Of a stretch of 64,000 bases of DNA, positions 15,634 to 25,690 are shown in pieces. The stretch spans positions 62,001 to 126,000 of the forward strand of contig JADCDI010000001.1 of the NCBI GenBank assembly GCA_020251025.1. The letters run 5' to 3'. The number at the start of each line of letters is the position of its first letter. The first letter of the stretch is position 1. A program made the translations under genes and the position numbers. Source of the DNA: Rhodobacter sp. (GTDB taxonomy: Bacteria > Pseudomonadota > Alphaproteobacteria > Rhodobacterales > Rhodobacteraceae). The notes below the pieces were generated by a model. The model saw only the letters and a program-made list of their open reading frames with translations. It had not been told where the DNA came from and did no database searches.

Positions 15634-16947
15634 TTAGGCGGCATCTTCCTCGTCATCGATGACGATCTTTGGCTCCTTTGCCTTGCGAGGCCGCCGAACG
15701 CTGTGCAGGAGGTCCACATTCATCTCTGCGGTCAGGGGCTTGGCGTAGAATCGGTCGATCATCTCCACCGAGGTGCGGGCGTTACGTGCCAGCGTCAGCG
15801 TGTCGAGGTTCTTGGCGTTCAGCAGTCGCAGCATGATCGATGTGTGCCGGAGGCTGTACAACGAACGTGTCTGTCCGTGCTCATCTGTCCGCAATCCGGC
15901 TTCAATCAGGACCTGCTCGAACTGCCGCTGGAGCGACCGCAAGGCATAGTCACGTTGCTTCTCGCCGCGTTCAGGCTGGAAGACATAATCATCCGGCTTG
16001 CCGTACCCTTCAGCGACCTGACGTGCCTTGATCTTCTCATATGTGTTCACCGCACTCGGTAGGGAGATCATCGGGTTGGAGTGCCCTTTAGTCTTTGCGT
16101 GCGTCAGCCGCAGGTAAGTTGCGTCCTTGCGAACGACGGCGACGTCTTTGTGTTTGAGCACCTTAATGTCCGTAGGGCGTATGAACGTGTTCGTCATGAA
16201 CAGGATCAGATCATACAGCTCCTGCGTCACTGGGATGTTACGCAGTGGAACACCTTTCTGGGTCTTCTGCTTGAACGACTTGCCGATGCATCGGCGGGCT
16301 GTGCGTTGAAGGGTATCGTATTGCTTGGAATTGAACCAAGGACGGGCGATGTCTTCCGTCTTAATCGTTGGAAACGCCGGAAGCGAAGCGATCACACCAA
16401 TCCGATGCCCGTGTTTGAACACGGTTTTCAGGTGCGACACATGCACCTTCAGGCTGCTCTTGGCCAGATTACGATCTTCCCTCAGCTTACTCACATAGGC
16501 TGACATGTCTGCATAGGTGATGTCCCCCAAGCGCATGTTGCCAAATGCTGGAATGAGATCTTTCTCAAGCCTAGCAGCGTCATAGTTGAACTTCGTGTGC
16601 GAGATTTCCGCCCTGACGAGCCTGGCCTTGTTGTCCTGCTGCAGACTGCGGGCAACCAGTTCAAAGCTGCTTTCGCGGTTCGCGGGCAGCATCTTCATCT
16701 TAAGTAACTGAACTTCGCCGAAGTACTTCTTGGCGAACCTAACAGCTTCCTGCTTGTGTGTCGTCTTTGTGCTGCGCCGGTAGATCTTCCCTTCTTCGTA
16801 CATGCGCACGTACCAGAACGGTGAGGCTTCCATCTGGTAGATAGTGAGTGTGTTATAGCCAGGTATCTTTGTCAGCGTGCCGGGCTTTGGGGCGGTCCGG
16901 TCCTGTTTTGTCATCTCGACCCTCACAGATGAGCCCAGTTTGTGCAC
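15634..16947 (-). CDS. Tyrosine-type site-specific integrase of the island
   Basis: C-terminal catalytic motifs (ITQELYDLILFMTNTFIRPTDIKVL, SLYSLRHTSIMLRLL, DRFYAKPL); adjacent to the right att core. Start may be 16914. Confidence 0.9.
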   Translation of the reverse strand: MHKLGSSVRVEMTKQDRTAPKPGTLTKIPGYNTLTIYQMEASPFWYVRMYEEGKIYRRSTKTTHKQEAVRFAKKYFGEVQLLKMKMLPANRESSFELVARSLQQDNKARLVRAEISHTKFNYDAARLEKDLIPAFGNMRLGDITYADMSAYVSKLREDRNLAKSSLKVHVSHLKTVFKHGHRIGVIASLPAFPTIKTEDIARPWFNSKQYDTLQRTARRCIGKSFKQKTQKGVPLRNIPVTQELYDLILFMTNTFIRPTDIKVLKHKDVAVVRKDATYLRLTHAKTKGHSNPMISLPSAVNTYEKIKARQVAEGYGKPDDYVFQPERGEKQRDYALRSLQRQFEQVLIEAGLRTDEHGQTRSLYSLRHTSIMLRLLNAKNLDTLTLARNARTSVEMIDRFYAKPLTAEMNVDLLHSVRRPRKAKEPKIVIDDEEDAA

Positions 16948-16954
16948 CAGAAGC

Positions 16955-16980
16955 TGTTGTATAGCGATTTCTATACAACA
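16955..16980. promoter_or_regulatory. Right arm-type integrase sites: inverted repeat TGTTGTATAG-N6-CTATACAACA
   Basis: Perfect 10-bp inverted repeat immediately upstream of the integrase; same decamer at the left end (193-202). Confidence 0.65.
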
Positions 16981-17044
16981 AATTTCTAAAAAATACCCAT
17001 ATTTTATTGGATATTTCTGCTATTTTTGGGATTTGCGCTGAGCT

Positions 17045-17053
17045 TTACGAATG
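17045..17053. repeat. Right attachment core TTACGAATG (att site)
   Basis: Direct repeat of 135-143. Confidence 0.85.
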
Positions 17054-17082
17054 AAGTGCTCTACCAGCTGAGCTATTGGGGC
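17045..17082 (-). tRNA. 5' half of the disrupted tRNA-Thr(CGT): acceptor 5' strand, D-arm, anticodon loop
   Basis: Reverse complement GCCCCAATAGCTCAGCTGGTAGAGCACTTCATTCGTAA; its acceptor strand GCCCCAA pairs with TTGGGGC at 101-107. Confidence 0.9.
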
Positions 17083-17154
17083 GACGCGTTGCCTCGCTTA
17101 AACGACGGAGCACCGGAACGCAAGGCAGAATCAGTGGCTTAGGATGGTGCTGCG

Positions 17155-17661
17155 CTACGACACATCCGGCGACTTCTCGCACTGGGCCAGTGGCAGTGCA
17201 TCGGCCATTTCCCTTGTCAGGGAACGAGACCAAGCTTCTCTTGCAAGGAGTTCGAGCAGCTTAAGTTCGCCTTCAGTGATGGCTTCAAGATCGGCCGGCA
17301 TCACGTCATAGATTCCCGCATGCGCGTCGTTACGGGGCACAGGAAGATACACTGCCCTCGGTGCCCTGCCGAACGTCGCGCCTGCCGCAGCCAAGTCATC
17401 GGTTCGGGCAACGCAAAAGCAGGCCTTCGGCTTCACGTTCATGCTGCTACGGATAGTCTCAATAGCGCACCGCAACTGGTGGTCAGGGTGACCTACAAAG
17501 TACTCGCACCAGGTCACTGACAACGAGTCGTCAGTCGCTCGGCCCTCGAACGCGGTCGGCAAAGGTCCGACTACGTTATCGCCGTAGTGCTCCATCTGGT
17601 TTAACCCGACGTACCGTACAACCGTGCTCGGGTTCGGAAGCTCATCGCCTTTACTGACCAA
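17155..17661 (-). CDS. Hypothetical protein (168 aa), third gene of TIGR04255-type cassette
   Basis: Overlaps the upstream ORF by 11 bp; same strand. Confidence 0.6.
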   Translation of the reverse strand: MVSKGDELPNPSTVVRYVGLNQMEHYGDNVVGPLPTAFEGRATDDSLSVTWCEYFVGHPDHQLRCAIETIRSSMNVKPKACFCVARTDDLAAAGATFGRAPRAVYLPVPRNDAHAGIYDVMPADLEAITEGELKLLELLAREAWSRSLTREMADALPLAQCEKSPDVS

Positions 17662-18235
17662 ACCAGACCTCGGGCCCGTAAGCGTTCAGCACTTCGCAGA
17701 GACGGTCCGGCTGGCACTCAGCCGCAGCCCGTTCAACCTCCCCCTTTGCGTTTACCCGGGTAAGGACCCAGCGCGTGTTTCCAGACGGCAAACAGTCAAT
17801 CGTGAGCCTGTTCTCACCATCGCGCCAGAATGCTGTGATGGACCCCCGACCATTGGTGCCAATCCCAGGCCGTTGCGTGGCCTTTGTGGAAAGCAGCATC
17901 AGCAGGAATGTTTCCAGTGAGTGCATGGACGGATAGGCATCCACCTCCTCCCAAGCGTCATCCGCCATCATGTTCGCGAACTGGCCGTTCAGGCCCACCG
18001 CGAAACCTTTTGGAAGGTGCATTGAGTTGCTGGAGATGAATCGCTGGATCTCCTCCAATCGCCTTTCGCGGTCCGTGCCCGGAGATATGGTTCGGTCAAC
18101 CTTGAGCACGACGCGACCAGCCTGGCCGGGACTCAGCATACGCCGAAAACCATCCACGACTGTGTCCGCAAAGGATGAGGACCCACCGCTTGCTTGGGTC
18201 CCGTAACCCAACCGTCCAGTATCGACGTAAGTCAT
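17651..18235 (-). CDS. Hypothetical protein (194 aa), second gene of TIGR04255-type cassette
   Basis: 4-bp overlap with the upstream ORF (start at 18235, upstream stop at 18232). Confidence 0.6.
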   Translation of the reverse strand: MTYVDTGRLGYGTQASGGSSSFADTVVDGFRRMLSPGQAGRVVLKVDRTISPGTDRERRLEEIQRFISSNSMHLPKGFAVGLNGQFANMMADDAWEEVDAYPSMHSLETFLLMLLSTKATQRPGIGTNGRGSITAFWRDGENRLTIDCLPSGNTRWVLTRVNAKGEVERAAAECQPDRLCEVLNAYGPEVWFGQ

Positions 18236-19017
18236 TCCTCAACCCCTCCAAACAGATCAACCGCTGGCTTCTTCAAGCAACTGTGGAATATCTCGTTCTT
18301 CTCGTCCCTCATCTCAGACAGGACCTTTGCAAAGACCCCGCCGGAGGCAGGAGTCGGCCCTTCGGTGAATACGTCGATATCCAGTATGATGCTGGTGTGG
18401 TCCGGCAGTAACGAACCGGAAGTGGCGACACCTAATCCGTAGGAGATGCCGTCTTTCAGGGTCGGCTTGACCACTCGCATCTGGAATTCATGCACCACAC
18501 CCTTGTCCGTCCGCGGCCCACTGAAACTGACCGTGATGTAGTCATCTGTGTTGACGTTTGCACCGCCGATCTGAGGAATGTCGATGCGGTTCACGAACCG
18601 AATTCCGATCCGGCTGAACTCGCTGACACCGAGGCTAGCGGCGACGGGTTCCAGAAGGCTTAGCGCCCGTTGCGAGAAGGTCTGCCACTGATCATATGGC
18701 GCGCGCTGGACAAACACGAACTTGTCCGACTCGATTATGACGATCTGCGAGCCGTCCTTTAGGGCAAGCTCGAAACCAACTTTCTTGCTCTCGTGACTGA
18801 TCTCGCCCCCTTGGAGGTCAAGCGTGGCGTGGACCAGCTTGCGCTCTTTCGGGGCTTCGAACTCCGAAAATGCGTGGAGTCCCGCAGAAGCACGAATGGC
18901 ATCCAGCGGCCTTTCCGGCTGCCACCGAAACTCAAGGGAAGCTTCAAGGATCGGCGCCTTCTTATACCGCACCGACACCCCCCCACGAGCCAAGCTGATG
19001 GCCGGAGATGCGCGCAA
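18232..19017 (-). CDS. TIGR04255 family protein
   Basis: KKAPILEASLEFRWQPE...RAPYDQWQTFSQRA...FSRIGIRFVNRIDIP resembles TIGR04255. Start codon uncertain. Confidence 0.7.
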   Translation of the reverse strand: MRASPAISLARGGVSVRYKKAPILEASLEFRWQPERPLDAIRASAGLHAFSEFEAPKERKLVHATLDLQGGEISHESKKVGFELALKDGSQIVIIESDKFVFVQRAPYDQWQTFSQRALSLLEPVAASLGVSEFSRIGIRFVNRIDIPQIGGANVNTDDYITVSFSGPRTDKGVVHEFQMRVVKPTLKDGISYGLGVATSGSLLPDHTSIILDIDVFTEGPTPASGGVFAKVLSEMRDEKNEIFHSCLKKPAVDLFGGVEE

Positions 19018-19381
19018 CCGTCAGCGACCTACGCGCCAAACTCTGGTGCAACTTCTCCATCGGCGAACGCTTCCTCCCCGTCGAATCGCAGTGTAACCCG
19101 CGCGCGAATCGGGGACAAGCGCGCAGGACTCCAAACGAATTCCGAGTCAATGCCTCTCTCACCTTTCCGGTGTGTTCGGCCACCGCGCGGTGGCATCGGG
19201 GCGAACCGGAGCCGATGCGGCTGCCTCCTGCGGGCCCCGGGTTCTTCTGCGGGCACGGCCGGGTGATCGCGCACCTTGTCCCGGCAGATCAGCGCCGCAT
19301 CAGCTTACCGCATGGCCCGAACGGGACCCGCGTTGTTGCAGGCGGTGTCCCGGTGCCGCTGCGGGCGGGCTTTGGCACCGG

Positions 19382-20806
19382 TCATGCGGGCCGGTCGGCA
19401 GGTTCCGCGTCGTCGGTCGCGGTCGGGGCGGGCGATCCGACAAGAAGGGGCAGAAGTTCTGTCTGGGTGGCGCTTGGCCCCACACCTTCCGCCGGTTCGC
19501 GCCAGCTCAGCGTGTCGAAGCCGCCGCAGTTGCTGCAGACAGGGGTCCATTCGCTGTGGATGTTCTGGCATTTGTCGCAGACCCATTGCGGCCCGCGCGG
19601 GGCGGTCAGGGTGCGGGCCAGCCAGCCGCGCACAACCGCCTCGTCCGCGCCTTCGCCGCGTTCGACCGCCGCCATGATGGCCAGGCTGCGGCGCGTCGGA
19701 TGGCGCGTGGGCAGATCGCCCAGCGCCCGGCGGGCGGCAGGAAAATCTTCGGCTGCCAGATTCAGTTCCGCCAGCAGCAGGCGCGTTTCCTCATCGTCGG
19801 GCCGCACCGATGTCAGGGTGCGGAACCGCCTGAGCCGTTCGGACGGCGTCTCATCAGGGACGATTTCGGCAAAAGCGGCGGCCAGATCAGGGTGGGGCGC
19901 GTTTTCCCAGGCTTTCTTCAGCAGGCGGGTCGCATTCCGGGTATCGCCATTGGCGATATAGCTGCGCGCCGCCATGGCGGCGGCCGGCACCAGGTCGGGC
20001 GAAAGCCGGTGCGCGGCGATTGCCGCTTCGCGCGCCTGGATGGTGGAGCCGTCATCGATGATCGCCCGCGCTTCCTGCAGGGCCAGCACGGCATCGCGCC
20101 GCCGGTGGATGTCTTTGGGGATGTGACCGGCCCGCAACTTGGCCCCCAGCGTGGCCCGTGCCCCGGTCCAATCGGAACTTTCCGCCTGCAGTTCCAGCAG
20201 CAGATCCTGCGTTTCCTTGTGCTTTGGCTTCAAGGCAAAGGCCTTTTCTGCCAGCTTCAGCGCGGTTTCCCGATCTCCTTCGGCCAGTTTCTGCTGGATC
20301 AGCCCGCGAATGCCGATGAAGCGGGACCTCGGGTTGGACAGAAGGGTTTTGTAGGCTTCGATGGCCTTGCGGGTATCGCCCGCCGCCTGCGCGGCCTGAG
20401 CGGTCAGGATGGTCGTCAGCTCCGGCTGCGCCAGCAGTCTTTCGGCCCGCGTGGCGCGCGACATGGCCGTGCGCGGCTCTCCGGAGGCCAGGGCAATCAT
20501 CCCTTCGGCAAAGGCCTGATAGCCTTTGCGCTCTCGGTTGCGGTCGAAGTAGCGCGAAATCGCGGTTTCGTCACCGTTCAGAAAGCGCATCACGGCCACG
20601 ACAAAGCCGATCACCTTCAGCACCAGCCAGATCACCCCAAGAAGAACAAGCGCCAGGATGACGGCCTGCAAAGGCCCAAGCGTGAATTCGTAGCCGCCAA
20701 CGGCCACACGGATGCCGCCACCGGTTTCAAGGAGGAAACTGGCCCCCAGGGTCAGGGCGGCAACCAGCGCAATGAAGACCAGAACCTTGATCAGTGACCA
20801 GAGCAT
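19382..20806 (-). CDS. hemY: HemY N-terminal domain/TPR protein
   Basis: MLWSLIKVLVFIALVAALTLGA... two TM segments plus TPR region; downstream of the hemD and mitofilin-like genes. Confidence 0.8.
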   Translation of the reverse strand: MLWSLIKVLVFIALVAALTLGASFLLETGGGIRVAVGGYEFTLGPLQAVILALVLLGVIWLVLKVIGFVVAVMRFLNGDETAISRYFDRNRERKGYQAFAEGMIALASGEPRTAMSRATRAERLLAQPELTTILTAQAAQAAGDTRKAIEAYKTLLSNPRSRFIGIRGLIQQKLAEGDRETALKLAEKAFALKPKHKETQDLLLELQAESSDWTGARATLGAKLRAGHIPKDIHRRRDAVLALQEARAIIDDGSTIQAREAAIAAHRLSPDLVPAAAMAARSYIANGDTRNATRLLKKAWENAPHPDLAAAFAEIVPDETPSERLRRFRTLTSVRPDDEETRLLLAELNLAAEDFPAARRALGDLPTRHPTRRSLAIMAAVERGEGADEAVVRGWLARTLTAPRGPQWVCDKCQNIHSEWTPVCSNCGGFDTLSWREPAEGVGPSATQTELLPLLVGSPAPTATDDAEPADRPA

Positions 20807-20817
20807 GAGGAATTTCC

Positions 20818-22122
20818 CTATTCCGCAGCGGCGGCTGACAGCAAAGACAGGGCCGCAATCGCCTTTAGCCGGGCCGTGGCATCTGCGACCCAGGGCGCAA
20901 GAATGTCCTTTGCCGGGGCGGGCAAGGTGCCAAGTTCGGCAAGGGCGGCGGGAATATCGCCATTTGCAAGCTGCCCCTCTGCGCGGGACAGAATTGCATC
21001 CGGATCATTCCCCTCGCGCGGGGAAAGTGACCTGGCACCGGTCTGGGTGCGCAGGAATGCCGCAATCCTGTCGCCCCAGCCGGTGGCTGTCTGCGCCCGC
21101 AGGGCCGCAGTCAGCGCATCCCGTGCGACGGCGGGAAAGCTGCGTTGCAGGTCCGTCAGGGTCGGCACGCCCGATCCGGCAAAGCCCGCGATATCTGCAG
21201 GAACCTGCACACCTGCGGCTGTCAGATCGTCAACAGCCCCGCTGTAGGGCCCGCCGGCTTCCAATGCGGCACGGATGCGGCCCAGCGCGGCGGCGATGGT
21301 GGCGGCGCGGGCTGTGGCCTGTGCCTCGGCCTTCAGGCGTTCCGCTTCCTGGGCTGCGGCGGCGAGCTGTGCTTTTGTTTCGGCGGCGATGGCCTCGATC
21401 CGGGCGGCGGCATCGCTTTTCTGCGCGCTTTGGGCTGCAATCTGGGCGCGCAGGTCCTGCAACTGGCGGTCATAGGCCGCCAGCGCGCTTGCCGATGCGG
21501 CCCCGCCAGCGCCGGCGGGACGCAGTTCGATCTGGGTCAGACGGCTGTCGAGGGCGGCGATCAAGGCCTCGATCCCCTCGGTCGCCCGGGCGATCAGAGG
21601 TGCGGGATCGGTCACGGCGGGCACGTCAGCCAGACGCTTTTCAAGGTCTGCCTTCAGGGCAGCAATGTCATCCGGGGCCGTCCCCACGGGACGCGCCGCC
21701 AGATCGGCAAGCTGCGCGTTCAAGGCTGCCAGCGCGTCCGCCTGTGCCTTGATCTGTGCCTCAAGCTGCGCAGTCATGGCTGCCAGCGTATCCGCCTGCG
21801 CCTTGATCTGTGCCTCAAGCGCAGAGTTGTCCTGAAGCGGCCAGCCGCCCGGAACCACCCGGGCCAGCCCAAAGCCTGCGGCTGCAGCCAGAATTCCGCC
21901 CAGAACCATACCCGGAAATGCGCTGCCCCCCACGCGCCGGCGCGGCGGCGGCGGCGGGGCCGCCCCGGACGCAGGCTCTGCCAGCGCGTCCGAGATCAGG
22001 TCCGCTTCTGCCCTGTCGTCCGCCCGGGTATTGTCGTCACGGGTGTCCTCATCGGAACGCTTCTCGTCGACTGGCATCGGGGTGTCCTTGTTGGCTGACC
22101 GGCCTTCAGGCCTGAACTTCAT
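20818..22122 (-). CDS. Mitofilin-like/COG4223 membrane protein
   Basis: Single TM, Ala-rich coiled coil, position between hemD and hemY. Confidence 0.7.
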   Translation of the reverse strand: MKFRPEGRSANKDTPMPVDEKRSDEDTRDDNTRADDRAEADLISDALAEPASGAAPPPPPRRRVGGSAFPGMVLGGILAAAAGFGLARVVPGGWPLQDNSALEAQIKAQADTLAAMTAQLEAQIKAQADALAALNAQLADLAARPVGTAPDDIAALKADLEKRLADVPAVTDPAPLIARATEGIEALIAALDSRLTQIELRPAGAGGAASASALAAYDRQLQDLRAQIAAQSAQKSDAAARIEAIAAETKAQLAAAAQEAERLKAEAQATARAATIAAALGRIRAALEAGGPYSGAVDDLTAAGVQVPADIAGFAGSGVPTLTDLQRSFPAVARDALTAALRAQTATGWGDRIAAFLRTQTGARSLSPREGNDPDAILSRAEGQLANGDIPAALAELGTLPAPAKDILAPWVADATARLKAIAALSLLSAAAAE

Positions 22123-22152
22123 CCAGACCTTACGCCCTGCACCATCCTGGCA

Positions 22153-22869
22153 TCAAGGCTGCGCGGCTGTGGCAAGAAGACTTCTGATCGCCTCCAGCAT
22201 GGCTTCGGCATCCGGACGGGTGGCGCAGACCGTCTGCTGCGCTTGCGCGGCGGTGCATGCAGCGGCAACCGCCGGGCTGAGGGCGGCGATCAAAAGGGGG
22301 GCAAGGCGGCGCTGCACCGGCGGTTCGGCGCAGAAGAGGGCGGCGGTGCGGGGCGAAAACAGCGGCGCAAGAACCGGTCTGTCATCCGCCAGAAGTGCTG
22401 TGGCCTCTGCTGTCAGGGGGGTGGCCTGTTGTTCGTAAACAACCATCTCCTTCACGGTGATGTTGAATGTTTTCATGATTTTGGACAGGCTTCCCGCCGT
22501 GTCCCGGCCCCTGGCATAAAGCAGGGGGCCTGTCACCCCCGCGCGCCGGATCGCTTCGGCCAGCGCCCCAAGATCGCCCGCCGCCGATCTGGTGACAAAG
22601 CCCGCCTCGCGCGCGGCGGCGGCGGTTCTGTCGCCCACGCACCAGGCGGGCAGATGCCTGTCGGCAGAGACTTGCCCAAACCCCGCAACACCGGTTTCCG
22701 ACGTGAAGACCAGCGCCGCGAAGGGCCCTGAGGGAATGGGCGGTGCCAGAAGCTTTGGCGTCAGCACAGGCGAGATGACGATGCGAATCCCCGATCCGAA
22801 GCGGGCGCGCAGCGACCGGGCAAAGCGGTCTGCCGCCGCTGCGGGCCGGGTCAGAAGGATGGAAGGCAT
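22153..22869 (-). CDS. hemD: Uroporphyrinogen-III synthase
   Basis: [20 protein letters not shown]...; typical HemD N-terminus and neighbourhood. Confidence 0.8.
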   Translation of the reverse strand: MPSILLTRPAAAADRFARSLRARFGSGIRIVISPVLTPKLLAPPIPSGPFAALVFTSETGVAGFGQVSADRHLPAWCVGDRTAAAAREAGFVTRSAAGDLGALAEAIRRAGVTGPLLYARGRDTAGSLSKIMKTFNITVKEMVVYEQQATPLTAEATALLADDRPVLAPLFSPRTAALFCAEPPVQRRLAPLLIAALSPAVAAACTAAQAQQTVCATRPDAEAMLEAIRSLLATAAQP

Positions 22870-22942
22870 CTGGACCTGCCGGGATTGTCGGGCCATGCCA
22901 GCGGTGTTACCTGCGCGGGATCACACTGGCAATCGGCACGCG

Positions 22943-24040
22943 ATGCAGAAGACCCTGACCTTTCTTGGACTGGAAAGCAGCTGCGATGATACCGCAGCCG
23001 CCATCGTGCGCCATCGCGCGGATATGCCGCCTGAAATCCTGTCCTCTGTCATCCAGTCGCAGACGGCCCTTCATGCGCCCTTCGGCGGTGTCGTGCCGGA
23101 ACTGGCGGCGCGCGCGCATGTGGAACGGCTGGACCTGTGCATTGAAAAGGCCCTGGCCGAAGCCGGGCTTGGCCTTGGGCACCTGGATGCTGTCGCGGTG
23201 ACTGCCGGGCCGGGACTGATCGGTGGCGTGCTTTCGGGTGTCATGTGTGCCAAGGGGCTTTGTGCCGCAACGGGACTGCCGCTTGTCGGGGTGAACCATC
23301 TGGCGGGCCACGCGCTGACCCCGCGCCTGACCGATGGGTTGCGGTATCCCTATCTGATGCTTCTGGCCTCGGGCGGGCACTGCCAGTTTCTGATCGTCTG
23401 TGGTCCGCAGGCGTTCCGCAGGCTGGGCGGCACGATCGACGATGCCCCGGGAGAGGCCTTTGACAAAGCCGCCAGGCTTCTTGGCCTGCCACAGCCGGGC
23501 GGCCCGGCGGTAGAGGCCGAAGCGGCCCCCGGCGACCCGCGCCGCTTTGCCTTTCCCCGCCCGCTGCTGGACAGACCGGGGTGTGATCTTTCGTTTTCCG
23601 GCCTCAAGACCGCCCTGCTGCGCGCCCGCGATGCCCTGGTGGCGGAAAAGGGCGGGCTGACCGTTCAGGATCGCCGCGATCTGTGCGCCGGCTTTCAGGC
23701 GGCGGTGGCGGATGTGCTGGCGGAAAAGGCGCGTCGTGCGCTTGTTCTTTACCTGGCCGCCCGGCCCGGGGACGCTGTTCTTGCGGTCGCCGGCGGCGTT
23801 GCGGCCAATGCCGCGCTGCGCAGCGCCTTGATGCGGGTCTGCGATGCGGACGGGGTGCGCTTTGTTGCCCCGCCGCTTCGGCTGTGCACCGACAATGCCG
23901 CAATGATCGCCTGGGCCGGGATCGAGCAGTATCGCGACGGCCATGTCGATGGCCTTGATCTTGCAGCCCGCCCGCGCTGGCCGCTGGATCAGACCGCGCC
24001 CGCGTTGATCGGATCAGGCAAGCGGGGGTCAAAGGCGTGA
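22943..24040 (+). CDS. tsaD: tRNA N6-adenosine threonylcarbamoyltransferase
   Basis: [37 protein letters not shown] motifs. Confidence 0.95.
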   Translation: MQKTLTFLGLESSCDDTAAAIVRHRADMPPEILSSVIQSQTALHAPFGGVVPELAARAHVERLDLCIEKALAEAGLGLGHLDAVAVTAGPGLIGGVLSGVMCAKGLCAATGLPLVGVNHLAGHALTPRLTDGLRYPYLMLLASGGHCQFLIVCGPQAFRRLGGTIDDAPGEAFDKAARLLGLPQPGGPAVEAEAAPGDPRRFAFPRPLLDRPGCDLSFSGLKTALLRARDALVAEKGGLTVQDRRDLCAGFQAAVADVLAEKARRALVLYLAARPGDAVLAVAGGVAANAALRSALMRVCDADGVRFVAPPLRLCTDNAAMIAWAGIEQYRDGHVDGLDLAARPRWPLDQTAPALIGSGKRGSKA

Positions 24041-24144
24041 TCGGCCTTTCTTGCGGCTGTGCATCTGCAACGGAACTGGCCGTTGCGCCGGTGCCTGACA
24101 GGTCCAACGTGCTGCTTTCCAGACCGCTGAAACAGGAGTGAGAC

Positions 24145-24417
24145 ATGCGTGTAGCCCTGATCTGTATCGACAAACCCGGCGCGCTTCAGACCCGGCTTGA
24201 GAACCGGGAGGCCCATCTTGCCCATATCGCCGCATCCGCCGTGGTGGAAATGGCCGGGCCCTTTCTGGACGAAACCGGCACCATGACCGGTTCCCTTGTC
24301 ATCCTGTCCGTCGCCTCACTGGACGAGGCAAGGGCATGGGCCGCAGCCGATCCCTATGCGAAAGCAGGGCTTTTCCAGTCTGTTGCGATCAGGGAATGGA
24401 AGAAGGTGATCGGTTGA
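24145..24417 (+). CDS. YciI family protein
   Basis: MRVALICIDKPGALQTRLENREAHLAHI... Confidence 0.8.
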   Translation: MRVALICIDKPGALQTRLENREAHLAHIAASAVVEMAGPFLDETGTMTGSLVILSVASLDEARAWAAADPYAKAGLFQSVAIREWKKVIG

Positions 24418-24836
24418 TGGCGTATTGGCTTTTCAAATACGAACCTGACACTTGGGGATGGGACCATCAGGTGGCGAAGGGCGACGCCGGGGAAGACTGG
24501 CAGGGTGTCAGGAACTATCAGGCGCGCAACCACATGCGCGCAATGAAGCGCGGCGATCTCGGCTTCTTCTATCATTCCAACATCGGAAAGGCGGTTGTCG
24601 GCATCGTTGAAGTGATCCGGGAAAGCGCACCCGACAGCAGCACAGATGATCCGCGCTGGGACTGCGTGAGGCTGCGCGCGCTGCGGCCGTTTCTGCGGCC
24701 CGTCACCCTGGACGCCTGCAAGGTGCAGCCGGGTCTTGAGGCCATGGTTCTGGTTCGCAACAGCCGCCTGTCGGTGCAGCCCGTGACAGAAGACGAATGG
24801 CAGATCATCTGCCGGATGGGCGGGGTGGATCCTTGA
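24417..24836 (+). CDS. EVE domain-containing protein
   Basis: MAYWLFKYEPDTWGWDHQ...GVRNYQARNHMRAMKRGDLGFFYHSN. Confidence 0.85.
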   Translation: MAYWLFKYEPDTWGWDHQVAKGDAGEDWQGVRNYQARNHMRAMKRGDLGFFYHSNIGKAVVGIVEVIRESAPDSSTDDPRWDCVRLRALRPFLRPVTLDACKVQPGLEAMVLVRNSRLSVQPVTEDEWQIICRMGGVDP

Positions 24837-25129
24837 GGGTTCCGATCCCGCTGCGGCCTGCGCAGGCCATCATCGGCGCTGCAAGAAAACCTAGCGGTCT
24901 TGTCCGACGCAATTGAACATGGAGGGCCCCGACCCCGACGGGACCCTCCATCCACCCCACGTGCTCCCTTCGCACCACACGTGTTCGATAAAGGTCCCGG
25001 GCGTCCTGCCCTGATGTCGTGAATTTACGGAACGGCCTTGCATCACGCAAACGGCAAGAACGGCGAATTTTACCAAAGCGCCCGCGCCCGCGCGTCCCCT
25101 GCACGGGCAAGGTGCGCCTTGCGGGACCG

Positions 25130-25471
25130 TCAGCCGTAAACGCCGTCTTTGCCAAAGTGCTTCACCAGCATGTAATAGATGACCGCGCGATACTTGTTGC
25201 GGTCGGACTTTCCATAGGTTTCGATGACAGCCCTGATTGCTTCCATCAGCTTCGGACTATCCGCAAGGCCAAGTTTCCTGATCAGAAAATTGGCCTTGAT
25301 GGTTTCAAGTTCCCAGGTTTCGGTACCGGCCACGGTCGAGGAATCGGCATCGTAAATCGCCGGGCCGCAACCGATTGTCACCTTGGTCAGCAGTGCCATG
25401 TCCGGTTCTATCCTGCATTTGGTGCGCAGATCTTCGGCATATCTTGAAATCAGTTCGTCTCTTTTGCTCAT
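25130..25471 (-). CDS. DUF2853 family protein
   Basis: MSKRDELISRYAEDLRTKC...GPAIYDADSSTVAGTETWELETIKANFL. Confidence 0.8.
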   Translation of the reverse strand: MSKRDELISRYAEDLRTKCRIEPDMALLTKVTIGCGPAIYDADSSTVAGTETWELETIKANFLIRKLGLADSPKLMEAIRAVIETYGKSDRNKYRAVIYYMLVKHFGKDGVYG

Positions 25472-25690
25472 GCGTTTCCCTCCTTTTGACCCGTCATGTC
25501 ACACAGCCATTGTGCACAATCGTGCCACCCGCATCAGCGTGATATGGATGCGCCTGCGAGGTCAAGCGGAATGCACAAGGCCACAAAGCGAAGTGCGAAA
25601 GCATGAACCTGCCCGCTACGGCCCGCGCCAGTGGCGTGACAGGATCGATCCGAAGCAGCCGCGCCCGGAAAGGTCCGGGTGCGGCGGGCA

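Larger units (their letters stand above)
136..17045. mobile_element. Integrated genomic island (~16.9 kb) inserted in the anticodon loop of tRNA-Thr(CGT)
   Basis: Split tRNA halves at both ends, 9-bp core repeat, tyrosine integrase adjacent to the right end, arm-like motifs at both ends, accessory gene content. Confidence 0.88.

Noticed and set aside
23604-24173. 189-aa minus-strand ORF over the tsaD 3' end
   Set aside because: Antisense to the well-supported tsaD frame and low-complexity.
24905-24990. Inverted repeats (GGAGGG...CCCTCC; CACGTG...CACGTG) after the EVE gene as a possible mobile-element end
   Set aside because: Most simply explained as terminator-like intergenic hairpins; no associated transposase or duplication.
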